Notes under the pieces: generated by a model | The model's input: only the letters and a program-made list of their open reading frames with translations | Databases searched by the model: none | Told to the model about the DNA's origin: nothing | Made by a program: the position numbers and the translations under genes | Part shown: positions 11,601 through 24,900 of the stretch, piece by piece | Layout: each line of letters starts with the position of its first letter | Position numbering within the stretch: position 1 is the stretch's first letter | Origin: Trichinella spiralis | Lineage: Eukaryota; Nematoda; Enoplea; Trichinellida; Trichinellidae | NCBI GenBank assembly: GCA_000181795.3 | Contig: CM012954.1 | Location: forward strand, 9,276,069-9,340,068 | Length of the DNA stretch: 64,000 nucleotides | Direction: 5' to 3'

Positions 11601-14600
11601 GACAACAATAATGTGTGCAAAATGGAACTTTCCGTTGTTGTTTATATTAAAGTAACGCATTAAACAGGCAAAGTTGGAAAATTTTGAAAGATCGATTCCA
11701 ATGCAGTAATGCTTCTTTGCTGCTTTATGGGCGCGGCTTTACTAGCAGCAACGCACTAGTGGACTTTAAAGCTGTCGACTGAGATGCAAATATGATGCGC
11801 AGTGTACCAACCAGATTGTCAGTGTGACTTTTCAATTTTGCCATAACAAAATTGATCGATAACAATTTTCCAAGACAAAATTCACCAAGCAAAATGAATA
11901 AATCAGCGAATGTGAAAAAGTTTTGTTTCACAATTAAAACAACTAAATTGTGCCCAGTATCCCAGTGCTCGTAGAAAGATGAATTTGAAAATTTAATCAA
12001 AATTTAATAATAACTTTTCCATACATGAACTATATCCATACTTTCAAATAACATAATGCATAAGAGTAATAACGGAAAACAATTGCCAACATAAAATTGG
12101 CAATATAAATTACTTTTTTTTCTGCAAATCAATTTCTCAAGACAAGCACATGATGAATAAGCTGCCAGTAAAAATGGTTCTTATTGGAAAGTAAACTTTC
12201 ATCGCGTGAAAGTACCATCATGTATGGCATGTTGGTATCTTCTATTCATTGATTTTAACGCCAAATTTATGCATCACATAACTAACTAGCAGTGCAAGAT
12301 TTGTAAACAACTAATTCATCAGTTAATTTGAAAATGAAACTTTAAATCAAGAATTTATCTCTTTCTCGCACCTGGGATAAACATTCCATCACTGTGCACA
12401 ATGGTCACTATGTACTAGATTAAATACTAGAATATAAAGTAAATCCGTACTGTATCATTTGACAATGAACAATAATCAGTGATCAATTGATGATTTTCTC
12501 GTTTTGTCTTATTCTACAGATCTATTATCATTTTGTATAAATATATCTATTATCTACTATTTATTGATTTTGCTTCCAATTTCGGCTGCAAATACGGCAG
12601 TACAATATTTCATTTAATTATAAAAATATTTTGTTGTTGTATCAAATTAAAACAGTTTAATTTTAGCTCATGTTCAACAGAAATGAGAAATTTTAGCAAA
12701 GTAAAAGGATTTTTCGTTCGATTTCAAAGCAGTAACGATTGCAACGAATGAATGACGACGATCAATATGAATTGAAAGTAACGAACATAGGTAAACATTT
12801 TTAGCTGCAATCAACACTGGATGACGAGACGGATGCTGCGCCTCGTAAAACAATGAACCATCATCTTGTGCTTATCACGCTAAGAAATCAATACTAATCT
12901 GATTTGAATAATTTCTCCAGCTCCAACGGTATATTACCACACGGTGAATAATTGCTCGCTATTCTTTCACGTCCCGTTTAATAACATTAATAATAAAAAT
13001 CGATCATTTCAAATCACTAACTGCAGAAAATTTCTCACCAGCAACAAGTCACTTAATTCAACCTTTCCACAATAGCAAATAAACACAAATATTACGCTAA
13101 TACAAAAATGCAAAACAATCCCACTGTTATATTCTCTGAACAATTTCATCATTTCATTCATTCATTCATTCATTGAGTAGATTGAACAAAATTTCTGGTA
13201 AGAGGAATTTCGATGTACAGAACAAGTGAAATATTTTTCCTTCACAAAGAAATCAATAAGAAAATTATCACAATGCATCACTGACATGATTGACCAGAAT
13301 TTCAATTTTCCACTAGTTTTTCTTATACAACTAAATTTGCATGGATCATCAATATCAAATAATAGCTATTGTGTGAATTTCACTTCAAGAACAAACAGCT
13401 AAGCTAAACATATAACACAAAACACAGCACCATTATTTCCCATTTCCCTGCTGTTTTATCAAACTTTGTCATCATATTCACCACCAACATGTCAGTCAAA
13501 AACATTAAAAAAACACAAAATTTGTGTACAATAATAATAAAAAAAGACACTGAATGGAAATTCAGTGAACAATTCAAATGGAAAAGTTTCCTTCCTAAAT
13601 AAATAAATTAGTAGAAAAATTCTTTTCAATAACTGACCAATCACAATTTTTTGCTAATATTCAGTGCCAAATTGTCATTTATCAAATAAATAAAAAGATG
13701 CTAGAAAAATGAAATGAAAGTAAAAATGCAAGAAATGATATGACGAAGAAAAAACAAAAATAAAAGAATAAAATATGACGTTCAGTTGAATAATTGAATT
13801 TGTTGATTCAGTTAAAATGATCTATCCACACACACACACAATTCTCAGCTGATGTTTCAAAGTGAACATTAAAAATGACATGCCAGTCACATTAATGGCA
13901 AGCAAACATTTTTTCATCAATTTACCATTAAATTTTGTGACATTGTTCAACAAGCTAACCAAAATTGTTTCATTCAAACTCTACCATAAACATCTCCCCT
14001 GACATCTACCTCAAAGCTTTGAAATGAAAAAAAAATTTTTTTTAATAAAAAAATTTTTATGAAATGATGGAAATTATTGTCTGATACAAATTCCATCAGC
14101 TCAGATTAAGCTCAAGCGTGAAGAGGAGAGCTCGGATTTCAAGCGGAAGTGCAAAAGAAATTGCCCATTCTCTCTCACTATATAAGCAGGATGAGCATGA
14201 CCTGCACATTATTAAGCAGGCTATTATTATTCAATTGGCCGATCGGTTGCAATTTGGCTTCAAATCTAGCGCGACGAAAAAAGTCAATCATCACTAACAA
14301 GTCGCTTTTATGTGAATGGTAAAAGGGAAAAATCAAAATTATGAATAATAATAATGATTATTATTATTCATACTATAAATGCCGTGGTATTTTTTGGAAA
14401 AATTTCAGCTAAATTATCAAATGAAAAATTGATTTCATAGAAAAGAAAAAAAATAAATCACACACATATTTACATATATCTTCCAATCTTAACATTGATA
14501 AATGAATGATTCACGCGCATACATACATACATACATACATACATATTGGAAATTTACATTTTTTTCAATATTCACTTACTTGTCCTTTTTCGAAATCATA

Positions 14601-14672
14601 ATCGAGCACGTAGGAGAGTTTTCCCAAATATTTCGGTTCAGCTTTTGAAGTTGCATTTCCAGTACTGGCCAT
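5641..14672 (-). CDS. synaptotagmin, C2A-C2B part (SNT-1-like)
   Basis: Core exons 14672-14580, 8328-8161, 8105-7947, 7269-7152, 6011-5878 and 5823-5641 join to 284 aa. Synaptotagmins are vesicle calcium sensors for regulated exocytosis. Both C2 domains are complete and keep all expected calcium-binding aspartates: D46, D52, D104, D106, D112 in C2A and D174, D180, D234, D236, D242 in C2B. The C2B polybasic run (KRLEKKK) and the closing RHWMDM...QWH block are present. This matches C. elegans SNT-1 and vertebrate Syt1/2. The predicted start, at [10 protein letters not shown], leaves out the usual lumenal tail and transmembrane helix. An AG just upstream (cag before TTGGTGAAAA) could receive an upstream exon or a spliced leader, but no membrane exon was found. 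Two more in-phase exons lie inside the gene and are listed separately. Confidence 0.88.
6197..6261 (-). CDS. possible alternative-start exon of synaptotagmin
   Basis: A 65-nt block within the intron between the two C2B exons. It has a strong acceptor (aaatttcag) and a donor GTGAAA. An ATG begins one base after the acceptor, and its frame ([19 protein letters not shown]...) leaves the exon in phase 1, exactly the phase needed to enter the exon starting at 6011. If instead it is spliced after exon 7269-7152, it meets a stop within seven codons. It could therefore be an alternative first exon (promoter or spliced leader) or a poison exon. It could also be chance. Confidence 0.3.
7566..7697 (-). 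CDS. possible cassette or alternative-start exon of synaptotagmin
   Basis: A 132-nt block between the last C2A exon and the first C2B exon. It is flanked by a gatttag acceptor and a GAG|GTACAA donor and is fully open for 44 codons. Both neighbours meet it in phase 0, so inclusion would put 44 residues ([20 protein letters not shown]...) into the short C2A-C2B linker without breaking either domain. ATG is the third codon, so the exon could also start a C2B-only protein. No homology is recognised. Skipping it gives the usual family linker length. Confidence 0.45.
7731..7753. repeat. (GA)n microsatellite
   Basis: Purine-rich GA tract just upstream of the candidate linker exon of synaptotagmin, on the complement of its acceptor side. 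Confidence 0.8.
13151..13175. repeat. (ATTC)n microsatellite
   Basis: Tetranucleotide tract in the 6.2-kb intron of synaptotagmin. Confidence 0.8.
14341..14371. repeat. perfect AT-rich inverted repeat
   Basis: Two 15-bp arms (ATGAATAATAATAAT and its complement) around a single base, inside the large synaptotagmin intron. It is made of AAT units, so it may have grown as a microsatellite. Confidence 0.75.
14519..14545. repeat. (CATA)n microsatellite
   Basis: Tetranucleotide tract immediately downstream (in gene sense) of the first synaptotagmin exon. Confidence 0.8.
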
Positions 14673-15559
14673 GTTGTCACAATTTTCACCAACTGTTTCA
14701 AGTACAAGATTTTAAATTGTGATAAAGAAAATTTGTGCTTCGCTTCAAATGTTTTTTTTTCGAATGGTTGAAAGCAGACAGAAGACAGCTAGTGTCAATG
14801 TCAACTATAAAAACTATCCACTGTCTTCAATTTTGACACTGATGACACAAGCATGCAAGTCTATCCGACAATCGTGAGCTGATTGGTTAGGGTTTCAAAC
14901 GACACAAGCATAACTGCCAGCCGAGCCAGTGAAGCTGTATTGATTATAATATATAGCAACGCGCACAATCGTCATCTGACAACGCTGGCTCAAAAAGTCT
15001 ACGCCAGCCCGAAGAAATTATAGCCAACAATGGACAATGGTGAACATTGTCGGACGATCAAGCGACAACGATGAAACAAAGTCCAATCTATCAATTATGA
15101 TCTATGACAATCTTTGCATCTTCTTGTCTTGCCAATTTACATCCCTACAATCCTAGAACAACCACCAACAATAACTAACGCAATTATTATTATTATTAGT
15201 AGTAGTATTCTGTGTCAACAACAAGTGGATATATGACAGCAGATTGTTCTTGTCGAAAATGTCGAGTGAAAGCCTGTTAAAATGAAATACGAAATCTATA
15301 AAGCTAAATTTGGAATTGGATAAATAGCACATCGATTCTTAACAAAGATATTTCCCCTTCCTCCCTCTGTGTGTGTATGTGTGTGAGTTGTTGTTTAATA
15401 CAAAGGGAAAAATAATGCAAAGAAATCAAACCCTCTCAACTGCTGGGAGTAAATGTGTGTTGAGCAAAAGTCGAATCCCCTTTTCTCTGAAATGCTAGAA
15501 TTAGCAGGCCATGCTCCGGCCCGAGCGATTTGTAGACAGAAAAAAAATTCGATTATTCA

Positions 15560-15588
15560 CAACAACAACAACAACAACAACAACAACA
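15560..15588. repeat. (AAC)n microsatellite
   Basis: Trinucleotide tract in the intergenic region. Similar CAA/TTG tracts recur at 24190, 37106, 38742 and 58438. Confidence 0.85.
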
Positions 15589-17560
15589 TCCCGCAGCGAA
15601 ATCAAATGCAATGCTAATACTTTGTCAGGGAAAATTTTTCCATGAAAAACCATATATCGCAAAACTACAAAGGCAATGATGTTGTGAACAATGAAAATTC
15701 TAATTTGAAACAAGCTGCAATTAGAGAGAGAGAGACCAAAAGCGATTGTTTAGTGGATTCATCTTCAGCAATGGTCCAATGCTTGCCTGCAAAAGAGGCG
15801 TCTAATTTGAAAAGATGAACAGATAAAAACTTCACTAACGGATGCAGAAAATTATTCACTCCAAATCGCCGGAACAGGACAAGTAGCACAAATTACTGAA
15901 TGACTTTTGCACAATGTTCATAACGACTCATAGTTTGAAAAATGCAAATAATGCTTTAAAAGAAAACACAATCAACTTATGATGATAATTGTGAAATATG
16001 TTGAAAAGCAAGAATGTCAAAAAAGAATTATTACTACTGATATGAAATTTGCCTAATGGTATATTTGAAATGGATTTTTAATTGGAAAAAAAATCTTCCT
16101 TTTAATTGCCATTTCATTAGCTGATCAACAGACACTTTGCTTTGGAAAAGGTTCCATTTTATATTTCGTCAGTCAAATAATTTTTACAAAAGAAAAGAAA
16201 TGAAAAATCAGTTGTATCACTTTGCTAAATTACTAATTTCTTTTTTACTGAACATTTCCAATAAGATTAATGTGAATGTAATTAAAAATTAACATAACAT
16301 TGATCCTTCTTTTGTGCAAAAGAAAACATTCACAAATTACTGTAGATAAGTATGATAAGAAAAAATACAAATGATTTATCTGCATGAAACATAAACGGAT
16401 TTTTCTTTGGCATTATTGATTTGCATACATGTTGCAAGAGAAATACAGAACAATGTCAATAGGAGACAAGTATATTCTTTTTGATACAATAAAAACAATG
16501 AATTATTGCATAAATGTAAGAATGAAAAAAAAATAAGCAGTTCGAGTAAACATTATTGTAATGATTTCAAAGTTGACGATTGCTTTCATCAAATCTTAAA
16601 TTAATTCACAAAATTAATTAATCTCTGATATATTCTTTCGTCATTATTAATGCATTACTTTTAGAGGAAAATATAAGAGTGGAATTGATTAAATGCAAAA
16701 ACTTTGCATGTAATGATAAACAAAACAGAAATAAACGGTGCAATGCCAGGCAAGTTTGAAAAAGTAAAAAATTTCCCCCAAGTTTCACAATTAATATAAT
16801 TAATTGAATAGGTTCGATCATAAATTTTTAAAAAGCAATTCATTATCCTAGAAGCGTACCATAGGATTGAAATTCATACATTGCGAATAACCACTGAGCA
16901 AATATACAATCAGTCGTCATTATTCATAATTTCCTATACATAATTAGAATCGCAGTCTCAAATTAAATAAATGTTCTAAGAGGCAATTAAAAAATAACAA
17001 ATAAAACGTATTTTAAACAAATGTTGAAAATGCGCGAGCAAAAAAGTTGTAAACATTACTGAAATTGATGATTTGCAAATTTTAATATATAAATTACAAA
17101 GAATGACGTTAAAGAAATATGAAAATATTACTTTAAGTTTACAATGATAAAGTTCCACCTCAAGAAAGGAAATTCAGCATCTAATATTATATAATAATGT
17201 CAATTTCTGATGAAAATAAAAAGTTAATCATGATCAATTGAGAAAAGTATAAAACAAATAAATTTCACTGTCCCTACTGACATTATTCAAATATATACAG
17301 AATAAAAATTCGTCCATAAAAAAATTCACACTGTTACAGCTGTTTATTACAAATTGTTCCTTTCCATGGAATGCTAATTATACTTGAAATCAAAATACGC
17401 TACTCTTCTATACAATGTCAAATCGAGAAAAACATTTCAAATTGTTAACCAAAGCAATTTTTTTATTTAATATTACGGTGTATTACTTAAATAAAAATTC
17501 ACTACAGTAAATTTTAAAAATCAAAATTCTTCACATAAAAATTGGAATATCATGACAAAG

Positions 17561-17622
17561 CAACAATACAAGGCGACTTGTATTGTTGTAACTGTTGTTG
17601 CAAGCACAGTATGATACTGTGC
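17561..17622. repeat. two adjacent perfect hairpins
   Basis: The first has 12-bp arms (CAACAATACAAG at 17561-17572 and its exact complement at 17577-17588) around GCGA, which is a GNRA tetraloop when read on +. The second has 8-bp arms (GCACAGTA at 17604-17611, TACTGTGC at 17615-17622) around TGA. Only 15 nt separate them. Function is unknown; a structured RNA or a cruciform are both possible. Confidence 0.6.
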
Positions 17623-20584
17623 ATCTGATTAATGATAAACAGGTAGGCAATGTTGAGTTTTTTTTTCAACTGCTGATTCTGATCAAAAACAAAAAAAAAA
17701 TTTCATGAAAATTAATAGAAATATAAAAAATAATAAACAAAGAAAAAAAAGAATCATCGCCTTGTTATTTTATTAAATTATTCAAACAAATGACAAATGT
17801 CTATCATCATTTGTGTAAAAACTGATTCCAAAAAGAAGAATGTTTCAATCAAATGATCAATAATTCATAAATTTTGTGGACAAATAAGATTAAAATAACA
17901 TTTAAAAATTAAAATGGTCCATATTCTCAGTGATGAAGAAGAAGAAGAAGAAAACCTCAGACAACCAATTTACCCCTCAGAGAAACGGGGACAACGACCG
18001 GGAATGAATGTTGGAAAATGAATTAATTAATTGAAAATAAATTATAATTACTTTTCACAAATGAAAAATCGACTCACGGATAAAATTCAACTTTCCTGTT
18101 GAATTTCTGTGCTAAATTTTCCATTTTCAGCAGCAATTTTGGGGCGTGGTTGACCAATGACAAGAAGAAGAGTAAAAATATTGCAATTTGAAGATTATTT
18201 CAAACAAATGGACAATACAAAAAGTGCGACATTCATTAATTTCACATCACTGCACAGAGTTGGAAAATGGAAATTTTGAATTGGCATAAGTCGCGTGAAC
18301 AATTAATTTCAACAGTCAATAGAAAAGAAAGAACTTTTCATTTCATCCAAACAGCACCCAACAAAACCAAACAGTCGAGCTTTAGCTAATTGAGAATATT
18401 CGAAATTCTACCACGTTAAATCTAGCGGTAGATTGAAATTTTCACTGAAAATCCAAATCCACTGCTCGTGGAGTTGCATCGATTTTTACAATATAAAAGT
18501 GTTCAGAAATGAACAACTGGACAAAGGAAAATGTTAAGCAAATTTAATGTGATTTATTTCCATCATATCAACGGTTGTTTTATCAAAAAAAAGAAAAAAA
18601 GAAATTACATTTGCATTTGGAAAAGATCTTTTACAATTGATAAAAGAAATGTGGCAATAATGCAAAAAGAAAAATAAAGAAAAAGCATTGTATGGATTCT
18701 GCTTTCGCAGATGACTGTTCAACACAGCTATCTAAACCATTATGCAGAACTATTGCAATAAGTTTTCATGTTCATGAAAAGCAAATCAATCTTTCTTCGA
18801 TCATGCTTAAATTAGCTAAGCTGTATTAAGTTTTATCAAAGTCAGATTAATAGTTCACTCACTATTCACTTAAATGCACTTCAGAACCATGCATGTGCAA
18901 TGATTTGAATTGAAAAAGCAGATGCCAAAACAAAATAAAGTAAAAGCAAAAAAATCCATTCAATCAAATTAAATGTGATCTTTACAATTTTCAAAATAAC
19001 GATAATTTTTTTCAAAAGAAAGACATTGCAGCTAACTGTATTCATTCTGACCAATTCAATATTTAAATAAAAATAACAGTCTGTTGAATATGGAAAATTT
19101 GATGACTGTAGCAATGAAATTGTTGCACAAAATCAAAACAAGAAAAAGTAAAAAAAATAACATACGGACCATGTAATATAGCTGACGATGAAGAAAAGAT
19201 ATTCCACAAATGGAGATGATTCATGAAAAATAAATAAAAACTAAATTTAATGAAAATAAAAATTTTCTGTAACACAAAAATAATAAAATAAATAATATCA
19301 GAAAATGTAAATAGAAGTGAGCAATTTTGCGATTGAAAATATTCGAATTTTCTTGTTAAATCACAATAAACAATAATTTTACAACAAACTGGAAACAGTT
19401 TTTGCGTTCAAAAATCATTTTCATTAAAAATTCACTTAATAGCATGGGGAATAAATACAATATCAATTAACTTTTCAAAAGATTAAATAAACTTTCCGAC
19501 GTACAAAAAAGCATCGATAAGAGATACTGCAAGCAGAAGAATGCAAATTATAAAATTATGAAAATAATCACTTGCACAAATTGTGTAAGAGTTTTTTTTC
19601 CTCTCCTTCCGCTAAAATACAAAGAGAACTAATTTTATGATTTCTTAAATAGAGAAAAGTATGCTTTATTGATTATACATAAATGAAGAGAGCTTTCTTT
19701 TTTGAAGACATACCATTTCTCTAATCTGATCAGCATATCAGAAGATATAAAAGTATTTTTTTGTTGTTGTTTTTTAAGATACTGGAGGGAGGGGGAGGGT
19801 GAATTAGATTTTCCATTTTCAACTGTCTGTCATCTTGTATTAAGCGTGATATCTACCACAAACACTTGCTAACCGATGTTTGCACAACGTTAAACACCAA
19901 CGGTTTATATATATTAAACAGTGAATTATATAAATATTGAAAATGTCACGATGCAAACACGTTCATCCTTTCTGAAAGATGATTTTTTGCTTTCATTTTT
20001 TCCATGTTATTGCAAAACCTACGCAAACAAGCAGTCATTTCTTGATCCAACAAGAAAAAAAAAAGAAATTAAAATAAAATTACACAGCACCTGAGACAGA
20101 GGGAGAGAGATGGTTGAAAAATAAAATCAAAAGCAAATATCTGTTGATAATATTGCCTTATGAAGCAGTGCAGAAAATATGCTGCTTTTTGCTTGGATTT
20201 TCTGAGAAATGAAAAGTGAAAATACAACGACAAAATTACCAGAACAACATTATTACAAGCAATAGAATTGCAATCATTGAAAGATACAGAAGTGGAAGAA
20301 AATGGGGTTCTTTACGGTGTTGGTAGAAAAATTTCTCTGTTATACAAGAGAACAGTTGAAAAGTGAAAGCTGATTTTCATTTGACTTTCAACTCAACGGA
20401 GGCCTCGTTGACTGGATAAAATCAAATAAAATTCAGCTTGATGGGTGCCTTGAAGGCAATTTAGAAATCAATAGACCGACAAAAGTATGCTTCAGCAATA
20501 GGAAAGAGAGAGAGAGAGAGAGTAGGAAAAAAATGTCGTAGCCGTAATGAATCATCAACATCTTTTTATTTTGTTCGGTAAGAG

Positions 20585-20624
20585 ATGCATGCATGCATGC
20601 ATGCATGTATGTATGCATGTATGT
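20585..20624. repeat. (GCAT)n/(ATGT)n microsatellite
   Basis: Self-complementary ATGC repeat grading into ATGT units, about 0.9 kb upstream of the PKD start. Confidence 0.85.
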
Positions 20625-21394
20625 GTTGATGAACTCACAAAAAGCTCCAATGCTATTGTTTGTTCAAAAGTTGCCCATGCCGAAAGCTTTGAATTGCCAT
20701 TTTACAAAGCTCATATGTATGTAATAAGGAATTGACGTAATTTGGTTGAAAACACCAATGCCACAGGCATGTACCTGTCGCGTTTCAGTAAAGCCATTAG
20801 TCGGCAACATCATCATTAGCTTCTTGGTTGGCCAGTTTCAGAACAGAACAACAACAGTTGGCCAGCATGCAAATCGACCAGAATTTGCAGCTTGCAATCA
20901 AAGTGGAACAAATTTTTTCCCAATGTTCAAAAAAGCCAATCGATCGACCTGAGCTTGTGGAACAAGAAGAAGAAGAAGAAGCCAACATCAGTCAGCAGCT
21001 TTGTTGTTCGAGAACTTGCAAAAATTGCAAAAAAAAGAATAAAATAAGAAATAGAAGAAAAAAAACCACATCCGCCAGACAGGCTGGCTGTTATTGGCTG
21101 TAGCTGTTGAATGTGGTGGCCAAAGAGATGTTGGACGACGATTGGCTAAAGTTGAACCTCATCTGATCGACGACACAATGCTTTCAAAGCATGCCAACAC
21201 GGCGGCGGCCACCTTTTCTCCACTGTGAGAAATTGAAATAAAAGGCAGTCGGTCAATAAGCGGATAAACGATTTTTGTGGATCCACCAATATTTAGATCG
21301 CAAAGCAAACAGCGATGAGTGGAAATTTTTATTAACGACGTTCGCTGCTTGAATCGTGTCAATTCAAACGAGCTTCTGATTTCTGTCCATATAG

Positions 21395-21432
21395 ACACAC
21401 ACACATACATACATACATACGCAGGCAGGCAG
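21395..21432. repeat. compound (AC)n(ATAC)n(AGGC)n microsatellite
   Basis: Three repeat types in tandem about 70 bp upstream of the PKD start codon, in its presumed 5' UTR or promoter. Confidence 0.85.
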
Positions 21433-21504
21433 CTGTGTATTTTCTGCTGTTTTTGTGTTGTCGCCTACTGCTTGATTTTTTTTGAGCTTTCTTCTTTCTT
21501 CTGT

Positions 21505-21871
21505 ATGATGACTACAATAACGGTCATCTTCCGTTCGGGAGTCTTTTCCAGACAATGCTATATGACATCCGAAGTCAGCCTCAATTCGTTGCGCAACCTT
21601 GCCAAAGAATTCATATTGGAAAAGGTATGTAGACAGACAGATATAGAACAGGAAAATCGAAATCTTATTCAATGGTCAATTTGTTCATGTATAAAATGAT
21701 AAGTAAAATGAAAAAGTAAATTTTTCACAACTTCACAACCAACTTGCAAACAGCAAAGAGAGTTTTAAGACTCGAAGCAATGAAAAGAAATTTTCTTACT
21801 AAATGTTTACAGGCATTTGTCAAATCACCACACTGGTGTATTATAATTATAGTTATAAAAATAAGCATTTA

Positions 21872-21917
<46 letters not shown>

Positions 21918-24900
21918 TATTATTGCGTTCAATCCCAACAGAACTGACTAATAGTAGAAATCTATTTGTTGGTATGTTAGAATTTTCAACACGTTCCAAT
22001 TCTATTATAACAGCAAACACTAATTGCAATGAAAATGAAACAAAAACTACGCTTTGAGAAGAAGCTAAAACTTTTCAAATATTTCAATCAAATTCAACTG
22101 CGCTGAAATGATTTTCAAACTTGAGCAAACAAATGTCATGAAATTATAACAGAAAGAAGGGCTAATTTTTAAAAAAAATTAAAGACATTTCATTTCAAAT
22201 AATAATTTCAATCTTATCATTCTGTCGACAAATATCTTCCATCTGCAATAATAAGGAAATAATAGCATAGTGAATTGCAATTCATTTTAAAAAAGTAGAA
22301 AAAAAATGGAATAATGTAAAATCGAATTGTTCGATTATTGTTTGTAACTGAATCTGCTGCGACTGTTTCAATATTTACGTTGGTTTTCCATTTTCCGCTG
22401 CACGCAGATAGATAGTTCGACATTTATTTGCATAAGCTATTGATTGATAAGCTAACCGCTTTCACTGTTGAATAAGTTTCACGGATTTACATTTCATCAT
22501 CATTATTACGATTATTAATATTCCCGCTTTTGAATGAACAAAAAAAAATTTTTTTTTCTGGTTGCTGAAATTTTCATTATTCTGATGCAAAAAAAGAAAA
22601 ACATAAAACTTAACTTCACATTAAATGACTACTGAAAAAGCAAACATCCATCCACCAGTAAGCAAATGTGCAGAGCTTTATCGGTTGTCGTTATTGCACT
22701 TCAAAGTATTTGTCAATTTATTCTACTTCATTTACTAAGACCTAAGATCATTTTCCTCCTCGAAGTACATTATACCATTACTAATAACTAACACTAATGC
22801 TATCATTATCATTATTATGATCGCTATGATAATTCGTATTAAAAACTACGTAAAGCATTGTTTACTCTTCAGCAAATACGACATTAATGAAGACGCGAAA
22901 TCCTTGCAAATAACAAACAATAAATATGATAATCAAAACCGATCAACTAGAAACATGCTTACTTGTTGTCTACCTTTTGATGAAAGCAACAAACAATTTT
23001 TAAACGCACTTTAAACAAAAGTTGAGAAATTTCATTTCCACACACCGATTGACTAACAGTCACGACAAACAACAACACATTTCGCAATCGGCTAATCATT
23101 GCTACAGAAGGAAATTTGCATTGCGAAGAATGTAAATATTAAAAAAATTTTTCCATATTTAATACTTTTTTCTTTTCTAATTTTCAGACAAATTAACAAG
23201 AAAAAAACTTCAAGCACCATGAAATTCTCCACGACAAATTCTCAAAATCAATTAAATATTTTATTTATTGCAATTTTTTATTTTTATAAAATGCCTTCCT
23301 AATACAATAAATGTAAAAAATGAAATGAAATGAAATAAAATAATATAATAAAAACGGTTCTAAAGAACGCCGTGTTGGGTTTTTTTTCCTCGAACAAAGA
23401 GAGACATAAAGAGACAGAGAGAGAGAGAGGCAGTTAACAATATTGCGCTAACAAAGTAGCTTAATTGATTGCCACTAAAAAGAACATGACGACCGTATTG
23501 TAAAGTTAATAAAAATTCACGTCTCAGAATAGGGAAGCTGTTGACAATCCATATCCTTTGGGAAAGAGGCTTTTTGACTCCTTTTTCTCATTATTGGACC
23601 ATTATTGTAATTAATACGAACACTTGGCTCTTTTGAACAATTGCAAATTATCATTTTCCAATTCTGCTCACTTCAGAGTTTTGTTGAAACATGGACAAAT
23701 TAATTATTCCACAAATCGTATTTATTAGCGTGAACAGAAAATAATAATTCAATTATTGCTCTCATTCATTGTTTTTTTAAGAAAAGTTTAAAATTAATAA
23801 TTGACCAAAATTTTCACCAACTCACACACCGTTTAAGCATTCTGTTCTCCATTTCAGTACCCGCCAAGCGATGATGTCAGTGAAAAAACGTTGGACAGTC
23901 GCCTGTTGCTATTCAAACACGACGTAAATTCGATGAACATCTTACAATTGATCACCGACTACAACGACATCACCGACGGAACGGTGATCGAAATTGTCAT
24001 ATCACGTAAGGAAAAAGAAATTAATTTATTGATTAATTAATTTTTCATCTACCCCCATTGCAGCTGTAAGCTCGAAAAAAATTATATGAAAATATAAATT
24101 AATTATTGTTTCTCAGGAAATTGTGTGATTCTTTTTTTTCACTTTAAACTTCACCATTCTCTTAATTAGCGAAAAAAAGGTGAAAAACTCAACAACAACA
24201 ACAACAACAACGTATCTGTTCAATACAATGCAGAAATAGATAATTAATGCAGAATAACCAAAGCAAATAGCCATCTGTCTCTCTCACTAATTTGTCAAAA
24301 AATTATTCAAATTTTAAAACAACTGATGATATGCAGTTTGCATTATTGATAAATTGACCGACCGTTCGTTCATAATTTAATGAGATCCATACGAGCAAAT
24401 AGCAACTGCTTCTTTGCTCTATTCACAGATAAGTAAACAAATCACAGTCAACGAATGTACCATCATATCACAGAATCACTGAAAATTCTTTTCATTTATT
24501 TTATGCAAAATTTTTAAATAAATTACTTAAAACTCGAAATTCAAATGAAAATTAATTAGCAAAAGCCCTATACATATTCCCTGTACGCTAGTTTATTGAG
24601 GAAAGAATAAATATATACAAGCATGTTCGTGGCTTTTCATCTCAGATAGCTCCTTTGAAAGTAGAGCACAACAAGGTTGGGCGAAGAATAAGTTCAATTG
24701 AATTGCGACTAAAGCTTCCGTAACATATTTAAACTATTAGCAAAAGTGATCGTTATTTGATTTCTAGTGATGATGATGATTTTCTTATTTTTCCAACGTT
24801 CACAAAACGTAACATCTATGCTAGAAATTACACTTTGAATAACACTTCAAAAAAGAATAAGTGACTGCATTTGAAGAGATAGAGGATTTTAAAATTTCAA

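Larger units (their letters stand above)
14673..21504. other. non-coding region between synaptotagmin and PKD
   Basis: About 6.8 kb separating the two divergent genes. No frame looks coding. It should hold the promoters of both genes and any missing 5' exons, including the transmembrane exon expected for synaptotagmin. It contains (AAC)n, (GCAT)n, GA and ACAC tracts, a + strand TATA-like box at 14816-14823 and a pair of hairpins at 17561-17622. Base composition is less AT-rich near 14850-15100 and 20750-21350. Confidence 0.5.

Noticed and set aside
11725-12000. 91-codon minus-strand frame in the synaptotagmin intron
   Set aside because: No homology, no promoter or splice signals in the right places; consistent with chance.
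18881-19114. Hydrophobic minus-strand frame considered as the missing synaptotagmin membrane exon
   Set aside because: It ends at a stop shortly after the hydrophobic run, lacks the basic/cysteine cluster typical of the family, and has no suitable donor.
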